DNA from: Cryptomeria japonica
Taxonomy: Eukaryota; Streptophyta; Pinopsida; Cupressales; Cupressaceae
Length of the DNA stretch: 64,000 nucleotides
NCBI RefSeq assembly: GCF_030272615.1
Contig: NC_081409.1
Location: 648,180,468-648,244,467, forward strand
Reading direction: 5' to 3'
Position numbers and translations under genes: made by a program. Shown here one piece after another: positions 55,812 to 64,000 of the stretch. The notes under the pieces are model-generated. The model saw only the letters and a program-made list of their open reading frames with translations. It did no database searches and was not told the DNA's origin. Within the stretch, counting starts at the first letter, position 1. Each line of letters starts with the position of its first letter.

Positions 55812-57665
55812 AAGCAGAGAAGCTCTCAGTATCCTTTTCTGGATAAGACCAAGTAACGTTGTGGGGTTTGGTAGGGAATTTATAGCTTTCTCTTTAAGAG
55901 AAGCCTCCTTCAAACAAATAGAAATTAGAAACAATTTTTTTTATCAATAATCAAAGAAACTATCATCAACAACTATTTAAAAATAAATAAAACCTCACAC
56001 CAACAGATAATTGATTAAACCAATAAACTATAAACTATTTTCATTATTAAAAAAAACTGATAATTAAAATACAATCTAATTTCAAAGTTCTGTCCGATTC
56101 TCTTGCAAACTTTCAAAGTGTGGTGATTTGTTGTGAGTTACTGTTATGTCTGGAAGATTCCGATTGACAGGTTTCATGGTGCAGTGTTTTGTTGTTAACT
56201 ATAGTTAGCTTTTTACATCTGAGACTTATTCAAATTGAAAGCCTCTCTGTCTGGTGACTTGCTTTAATTCCTAATAGGTTATATATATCAGACTGATTCA
56301 GATTCAAAGCTTTCATGGTGTGGTGATTTTCTGTCAATTATAGTTAGTCATTAAAGATTAGAGTGATTCAAAGCTTTGATAACTTACAAATAACTATCAA
56401 GAAATAATTAGGTATTTATTATTCTCAAAGTCAAACAAAGTACAACTACCCGTCCCCAAAATATAATTCTTATAACATACAAAATTTTATAATAAAAGAA
56501 TAATTTGTATACCATCTGATTGAAGTGTCAGCTATCAAACTATTAGAATGTTCTCAATTTTGTGAATTGATTAATTTAGGAGTACAATAATTTAGATAAT
56601 ATGAATTAGATTAAGCTTATATGAAATAAGATTGGAGCATTTAGTTTTATAAAAAATAATTAAAATTAACTTTTTAATTGAATATATACAAAATTGAAAT
56701 ATTTTAGCAATGTATATAGATGAACATCTTAACTTCTTATTAGTTCGAAAAGCATACCCATAAGCAGCATATCCAGTAGCATACCTTACAGTAGTATATC
56801 CATAAGCAGAGGCATAGGTAGCTAAGCCAAAAGCTAGAGCAAAGTAACTAACTAACGGAGCAGGAGCATCAGTTTAAGCACGTTTCGTTGACCTTGACCC
56901 AGTTCCTTACACAACAGATTAAGCAGTCGATCCAGCGGGTGATTCAGTCGAAAGATGGGCAGAGATAAAATGATCCTCTCCACAAGCATTGCTTCAATCT
57001 ATTCTTCATCATAATAGCAGAGAGACAAGGCACATGGATTGCTTGCAAATGCCACCTAGCCACCATGATTAATTACCTGCAGCCTCCTGCACATACGCTA
57101 AGCCCCAAAAGTGAAAGCTCCAACACACCTGTTTTGTCAGCCAACTATCTTGGATAGTCGTGCAGTCTCTGGCATGGTCAAATGTGAACCTCTGTATCTT
57201 CCAATAAAAAACTCACAAAATGAATTTTTAATAGTAAATAATTAAAATTTGATAGACAGCTGCTAAAGCTCGATCACATGTCTGTTGGGAACATTGAATT
57301 AAAGTTTTGGACAGGGAAATTTAAGCGATGTTATTGGCTGTGAGAAAAAGGTTTAATAACAGTTTAATGGAAACCCTTGCCAATAATTCCATGCGGAGTA
57401 GGAACTAATAAGGATGATCACAGATTTGAACCATGCGGTGAATGTTGAGTGTTACGCTGGAACTTCCAGTAAGCTGAGAGTTCAGCATTAGTTCTCAACA
57501 TACGTGCACACCGGCTTGATTGAAGCCATACTTTATGTTTGGCAAAAAAAAATCATTCCTGAGCGGAAATATATTAATGTTGCCATTTTCTTCTGAAGTA
57601 AAGAATTAAATTGCTTAAACCAAGTATGAAGATATGGATGAATGATGTGCTGGAGGGATATGTCG
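55812..57665. other. AT-rich stretch without a confident gene
   Basis: Short imperfect direct repeats of TTTCATGGTG(C/T)(A/G)GTG and TTAACTATAGTTAG-type text occur at about 56,115, 56,170 and 56,310. A decayed ~18-base minisatellite, GCATACCCATAAGCAG-type, lies at about 56,750-56,810. Nothing else is supported. Confidence 0.5.
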
Positions 57666-57987
57666 TGTTGGAGAAGGATCTCTGCTTTCTTTCATTAAAA
57701 CTGCTTTATTTCTGCTTTTTAGTTCATGCCTTGTAATCGCTGCTGAATGCTTAGGGAAGAAAACTATTTTAGTTTTCTGCTATTTTTTATTTAATTTTTT
57801 TTGCTTTATGTTTTTTTTCTTTTTTGTTTTAATCCTTCCTTAAGGAAGAAGGCAAAGTCTTTAAAATGTAGTACTCTGCTATTGTAATTGTAGTTCAAGT
57901 TTTCAATATCAGTTTTATAAAATAGTTTGCAGTCTTTTTCTTTTCAGTTTTCTTTTCTGTGTATTTTCTTAATTGTACAATCTTTCA
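57666..57987 (+). repeat. Short 5' LTR of Copia element K
   Basis: 322 bases from TGTTGGAGAAGG to ATCTTTCA, directly followed by a primer-like TTGTTATCAGAGA (57,990-58,002) and a Copia gag. No second copy is present in the window. Confidence 0.65.
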
Positions 57988-58058
57988 TTTGTTATCAGAG
58001 AAAGTTGCAAGATTTCTGATTTTGTAGGTAACAAGATTGGAGCAACAGTTATCTTCAA

Positions 58059-59490
58059 ATGGCTAATGGAAAAGGTTTAGCATTTCAGTTTCCGTTATTT
58101 ACTAGAGAAAATTATGATTATTGGAGTATCAAGATGAAGACCCTACTATTATCCCAAATTTTTTGGGAATTATGGAAGGTGGATACCAAGAACCTATTGA
58201 TTAGAATACATTAAATACATGGACACCACAATAGAAAGCTTAACTGAAAGAAGATAGAAAGAAGGATAACAAATCTCTTTTCACCATTCAATCTGCCTTG
58301 GATGTTTCAATTTTTCCTCGAATTGCCAGTATGACAAAATCAAAAGATGCATGGGAGGTTCTACAAAACTGCATACCAAGGTACAGACAAAATCAAATTG
58401 GTAAGACTTCAAACTTTTCAAAGAGAATTTGAAAATTTGAGGATGAAGGAATCCGAGTCCATTCATGAATTTATTACTAGGACTCATGGTATTGTGAATC
58501 AGCTTAACACAAGGTGAAACTATATAAGACTAGAAAATAGTAAAAAAAATTTTGAGGTCTCTTCCTCCTAAATTTGACCCTGTAGTAATTGCTATTGAAG
58601 AAAGTGAAGAGCGTATGCAACGTTCTATGGAAATTTTTGTGCAAGCTTTCCAATCTTTTATGAATATTGAGGAAAATTACAGATCTCCTCCCTCTCACAC
58701 TGCTAAATTTCAAGGTGAATCTTTTGAAAATAACAGAGGAAGAAGAAGAGGAAATAATAGAGGAAGAGGATGAAGTTCTCTTGATAGGAGTATATAGTGC
58801 AGATATTGTGAAAGATATGGGCACTATGAATCTGAGTGCAGGAAGAAGAAATTTGACTTGAATAAGTTGAACTAGTTATGTAGAAGAGTCTTTTGACGCA
58901 AAGAATTCTACATTCTTTGCATGCAATTTGGCAAAAGAACCCCAAGAGGATGTTTGGTTCTTAGATAGCGGTTGTTCCAATCAGATGACAGGTAAATTTG
59001 ATTTCTTTGTCAAATTAGATGATTCAATGAGAAGTAAAGTTAAATTTGGAGATGATAAGGAGGTTGATGTAGTGGGAAAAGGTACCCTTGTAGTCAAGAC
59101 TAAGCACAAAGACACTACACATATACATAATACTTTCTTTGTGCCAGAGTTACAACATAGTCTATTGAGTGTAGGACCACTTCTAGAAAAGAACTATAAA
59201 GTTGTATTTGAAGATAGCTGCTATAAAATCTTTGGTAAATCCAATAATCATCATCTTGTAGCAAAAACTTATATGACAGAGAATAGATTGTTTCCTCTCA
59301 AATTGGTTTCTAGTAAGTTGCATACACCCAAATCAACCATAGATGATTCATGGTTATGGCATCAACGATATGGTCATCTGAATTTTCAAGGGCTAACCTT
59401 GTTGAATAAGAAGAATATGGTGGGAGGTCTTCCTCCAATCAAGGCCATTAAGAAGTTTGTTCAGGGTGTACACTTGGTTCCATTCCTCTA
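58059..59490 (+). pseudogene. Element K gag, protease and GAG-pre-integrase (truncated)
   Basis: ATG 58,059 (context CAAATGGCT) starts MANGKGLAFQFPLFTREN, a UBN2-type Copia gag. It continues with frameshifts to GRRRGNNRGRG and a zinc knuckle, CRYCERYGHYESEC (about 58,797-58,838). From 58,928 an open frame of 187 codons holds the protease (WFLDSGCSNQMTG, catalytic Asp-Ser-Gly intact) and GAG-pre-integrase (SWLWHQRYGHLNFQGL). The integrase finger is already degraded at 59,450-59,490; nothing of RT or RNase H follows, nor a 3' LTR. Confidence 0.88.
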
Positions 59491-62400
59491 GCATAGATAC
59501 TCAAGACCAATATAGAGGACATAGATTGAAGGAAATATTTAGCATGTCAGAGGTGATTAAATGGCTATTAAGACAAGAGGCGTTGATTAAACAACCAACT
59601 TATAGTGTCAAAACAAGAGATACCTTTTCAATGTTTAGTTTTTGTGTAGTATAAGATGTGGCCTCTTGAATAGTGTGCAGAGGTACGTAAAGAGTGTTAT
59701 GTGATGGATCAATAAGATGGAGGGATTATATAAAATAATTGTGACTAGCTGGGGTGTAAAGGTAGGGGTGACCTACTAGCTCAAATCAGTGGTGTATTTT
59801 TTATGTATCTTGAATACAAAATAAAATATTAAGGTATTCTATTCTCTCATGAACAAACAATTTTCAATGTGATCGAATGAGATGACTTCAGGGTTTACAA
59901 TGTGAACTATGTGACTTAATTGTTGTGAATAGACTTAATGAAATTGATGTGATTTTTTTGGAATCACAAAGGGACTTATGTTTTGTTTGAAATCTGTCAA
60001 ACTCTAACTGACTTGGAAAATAAAGATAAAAGAGATAAGGGTTTAAAAAGCCTATACTACCCCTAACTCCCAAGGACAGTTACAATAAGGAATGATGCTT
60101 TGATAGACAAATCCTTCATGAAACTACTTTCTACTTAACTTGAGATAGCTCATAAAACCATAGAGAGAGTGTGATCTCCTAAGGTAATTATAGGTCTTCA
60201 TATTGTAAACAATCCATTCAAAGACCTAATAATGATTCATTCCAAATGAAGTATTCACAATCAAACTTAGCCACAAAAATAATTAAGTTTAGAGTAAGCA
60301 TGCACTACAACTTGCAATCAACAAGGTGTAAATCGTATGAACCAAGTGATTCATCAAATATCATCACGCTTCTCTATCATAATCAATGAGCTATAATTAA
60401 TCTTGCGAAGCAACAAGGAACCATGCAAAATGTAGAAACACAACACATACATCAACCATAACTTCAATGAAAGTAATGAATTGATTTCAACATAATTTGG
60501 CAACAATTTCAAGCTTCCTCCTACAATATTGCTAACTATTATGTAACTGCTTCGCTACTAAATATTAACCTTTACAAATGAAAATGATAGGCCTTTTATT
60601 GAGATCCCTATTATAATTCAAGGGTTAGGATTAATTTTCAAATCAATGGCCAAGGTACTACAAACAAACGCTAACTAGGGTTTGTTAAAACAAACTCTTC
60701 TTTGGCCAATGAGAAAATTGCATTAAATTTGACACATGTCCATCTTCAATTTTAACCAAAAGGAACTGAGGTTAGGGATAAGAAATAATATTTGACAAAT
60801 TGCCATGTGTCACTTGCTACACCTTTGGATGAATCACGTTCATCGTATCTGGATGTGTTGACTTGGAAGAACTTGATTGGTCAATAATGGGTATGATGCC
60901 ACCTCAACATGCATAGAAAATCTTCATGTTTGGAGATTTTTTTGTCTTTATTATCTCTTAAATTTGTTCTTGCATTATTTGATTTTGCTTGATATACTTC
61001 TTTGCATGTGTAAGCGATTTCTCTCTCTTAGACGCCTTGAGGTCTACTCCATAAAGTTGTAGATCTTGATGCCAACCTCCTTTGAGTGTCTTGATTTTTT
61101 TGTCTTGCATTACCGTTGCTCCAAGCCTTGATCCCTTGCAATGTGTTTGTAAAATCCATTTTGCAAAGTTGCGCCCTTTGATGTTGTTATGATGGTGACT
61201 CTTGATCTTATCATGAAATGTAAACCTTAGTCCTTGGATGTGCATCCTTCTTTTGTTTGAATGTAAAACTCAAATGCTCGACCTTGAGAATTGGTGCAAA
61301 GCACCTTCTACTACACCTCTATTTCAAGCACATGGTGGTGTCTACATGTTCATTTGTGATGTAATAATGGGTTGGATCAATGATCACCCTTGATGTAATT
61401 GAGTGCCTATTTGTATGGTCAATAATCTCTTAGTTGAGCATATAAACCTAGAGGTCTATTAGGCCATGAAGGCTTGGAATTTGGATTTTCAATGTTGGTG
61501 TGTTTAGGATGTTGTCTTAGGTGCTTGGAGTCTAAAATTGACAAATAATGACCTTGGATGTGTTTCCATAAGGTCTAAGTGGTTAATAACCAATGGTGTC
61601 CTAAGTTGCAAAATGTTGCATTTGTTCTCAAACAACTTTTCAAAGTTGCCGGTAGGATGCCAACTACTTCTCCAACGGTCTTAACTATTCAAAAGTTAGT
61701 TATGGATGTTGGAAAAGGTTTATATATGCTTGGACAACCATGGGAGAGTTGAGAGTTGAGAGTTTTGTAAAGTTTGGTGGAGAAATTGAATGGAACAAGT
61801 CTGATTTTGCCATAACAATGACATTTTTCCGTACTGTCCGTACATGGTGTGAGATCTACTGATAAATTTTTTATTTTGTTAGAAAGAGACCTGAAATAAC
61901 CTTCCAATGCATTTGGCCTGACCTCTTGAAGTGAATTTTAGTGGAAGTTATAAGCGTTTTACCATCTGCAGGTCTGAAACCCTCCATTTTCAAGGGTTAC
62001 AATGCAAATGGGACCCTAACTTGCAATCTACTCATTGGGATCCAATGGCCATTGGTAGAATGCAAGTTAGGGGTATGTATTTTGAGATTCTAGAGGGGCG
62101 AGGTTAGAGAAGTTGGTTGGTAACCTTGCCACCAAGCCCTAGTCTAAACTATTTGAGGGTTTAGATTAGAATAGATAAGTTTCATTGAGCATACTATGAG
62201 TAATGATGAGATGATGAGTCGAATTTATGCAATTGGAGTAGTTAGGCATAGAAGAAACCTTCTGAAGAGTTGGAACCTTCTTGTGATCCCATTCTCATAT
62301 ACCTCCTTTGCAAAACCGATCTAACTTGATCAATTAGGCCTGTGACCCAAGTAGGTGTTGAAGAGTGCGGGAATAGGGGGGAATTCCAATCTTCTGGAAT

Positions 62401-64000
62401 CTAATAGTAATCTCAAAAGGGTGTCTGAAACCTAAATTTGTTTAGGGTGTTGTTTGGTATAATTTGGAGAAAAATTCAAATAGACAGTGAAATAGGGCTA
62501 CTAACCAGTAGGCCTAACCGGTAGGCCTATTTAAGCCTCAAAAGCCAATATTTGCCTTGTGCTCCAAAGTATCATTGTGGAGGGCCTTGGGAAGTGTGTA
62601 GAAGTGTTGCGCCATCCCTTGTTCGGGGCAAGAGTCCGATTTCACACTTGAGGTGTGGATGTATCCTTGAGAGAGACTCAAGGGACAAAAGTCCAAGGTG
62701 TGTAGGTGGGTTTATCACCCTACTGCTGCCAACTCTCTGCATCAAGCATCCCCACGCTGTGATGTCCTTTATCAATCTTTTGTGGTTGAAATCCTTCATA
62801 TCTGAAAAATAAAGAAATACTTTGGATAGTGAATGAAACCCTAAGATCACAATAAAATGAAAGTTTCAAGACTCAAGTAAGGCAAATGATAGAAGGGAAT
62901 CATGTCTGATTTTGAATGCAAAAGAACATGATCTAACTCTTGACAATGATTCGGTTCTGATTTTGATCTGGAGTTTACTTGTAATTCTGATTTAAAGTTT
63001 GCTATGATCTAATTCTACTGTTCAAATTCGCGCATCCCTGTCTGAATTCTTATCTCCTCCATGAAACTCGCTTCTAGTATTCGTACTTTTTCGTGAAATT
63101 CTCTTTTCTGCTCATGAATTTGCAGTTTCTTGTTCTAATTGTACTTGGAGATTGCGATTTCAATTTAAATGCTGAATCTGAACTGAAGGTTTGTTTCTTT
63201 ATATGTCTTTTGTAAACACCTATCCTTTTGACAAAGGGGTCAGCCTCTCTTTGATTTCACATTTCATTTAAAACCCTTCAACTAAGGTTGGCCAACTTGA
63301 TGCTTAACTAATGCATTGCCTTTTTTTGAGTGCATAAGGATATGTAGTGTGTATAGCGGGTTTATGGGGATTTCTTGCATAATTCCTCCAGCCGATCCCA
63401 TTAGGATTTACTTTTCTTTCATATCTTAGAGTGCATTATGATAAGCTTCTTGAACACGTGACCGGGCGGAATTTACATGTACACAAGAACAAGTCGGCTC
63501 ATGCTTACATTCACGTTTTTCACTTTTTCGGGAGGTTTATTTGATTTTTCTTTTTTTGGTAGGTCGGCTTTCCCATTTGCTACACCATTCACTACGCATA
63601 AATAAGAATCAAAACGTTCAAACATAATCACAATTCAACATCCACTTTACAATTATTTAGATTACTACAACTGCGAATTTGCACTCCCAAGTCGGAGTTT
63701 AGGAAAACTTTGCATTGAAGTGTGAGCCTTCTTTCCACTTTGTATGTGCTTTACTCCTATCAAACCTGGAAAGAGAACACATTAGAAACTCCAGAATCAT
63801 GTAAAAGCATTTAATACCTCCTTAATCATGCTCTCAGACCTTTACTCTTTCTTAGAAAATAATATTCTCAATTCCGATTTTAACCTTAATGCACAAAAAA
63901 CTTACTAAAATCAGATCCTAACAAACTCAGAAATTCGATTCACTCCTCCAAATGTAGCATTTACTTTAACAAATTCGTATTCTCCTGTTTGGTTTCAAGA
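59491..64000. other. Non-coding, AT-rich; possible LTR promoter at 62.5 kb
   Basis: I find no confident gene in these 4.5 kb. A TATA-like TATTTAAG (62,528-62,535) follows CCGGTAGGCC text, and a GC-richer, transcript-like stretch follows it (62,560-62,760). Downstream at about 62,808 is AATAAAG. This could be the U3/R junction of a Gypsy LTR. A phrase near 63,215 resembles the solo LTR at 4,214-5,427 (CTATCC...GACAAAGGGG), but only weakly. Confidence 0.3.

Noticed and set aside
56750-56870. Tyr/Gly/Ala-rich minus-strand peptide (GYAAYGYA-type)
   Set aside because: Only about 39 codons between stops, explained by a decayed ~18-base minisatellite.
62552-62812. 86-codon Cys-rich ORF at the end of the window
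   Set aside because: There is no signal peptide, and the Cys spacing fits no family I know. It sits just after a TATA-like site in probable LTR sequence.

Overview
This is nuclear DNA from a plant with a large, transposon-filled genome. A gymnosperm, particularly a conifer, is my best guess. That rests on the LTR styles, on multi-zinc-knuckle elements that lack reverse transcriptase, and on a retroelement-type second ORF that I associate from memory with conifer sequence. I recognise no ordinary single-copy host gene, tRNA, rRNA or CRISPR array.

Layout, 1-44.6 kb: one set of nested insertions, reconstructed from target-site duplications (TSDs) and from target sequences that rejoin once each insert is removed. 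A degenerate element D (39,864-44,568) carries in its 5' LTR the Copia element A (1-39,863, cut by the window start). A's integrase is interrupted by the RT-less Copia-type element B (2,515-34,493, TSD TCTTG). B's second ORF is interrupted by the deleted Copia element C (8,884-32,860, TSD TTTTG). C's 3' LTR carries the minus-strand chromodomain Gypsy element E (13,854-32,152). E's 3' LTR carries element F (16,862-21,871, TSD CACCC). Side branches are a ~0.8-kb repeat and a Gypsy-type solo LTR in B's 5' LTR, a TIR transposon with a SINE inside it in C's 5' LTR, and another solo LTR in A's 3' LTR.

Element F is the most unusual part. It is the youngest layer, has no detectable LTRs or pol domains, and contains the only long intact reading frames in the window. 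These are 653 and 394 codons in the same frame, separated by a single TGA plus one codon. Upstream lies a ~530-bp cluster of about 18 ATCGA/TCGAT sites, often as the palindrome TTCATCGATGAA.

Layout, 44.6-64 kb: a deleted minus-strand Copia gag (I); a 2.4-kb non-autonomous LTR element (J) with an internal GC-rich block; a degenerate repeat field; LTR remnants; a Tat/Ogre-like gag-protease remnant on the plus strand; and the 5' half of a short-LTR Copia element (K). The last ~4.5 kb is AT-rich with no confident gene.

Almost every pol gene is dead. In E, the in-frame stops I read are nearly all TAG where glutamine is expected, with a few TGA and no TAA. This pattern fits decay of methylated CHG and CG sites under silencing.
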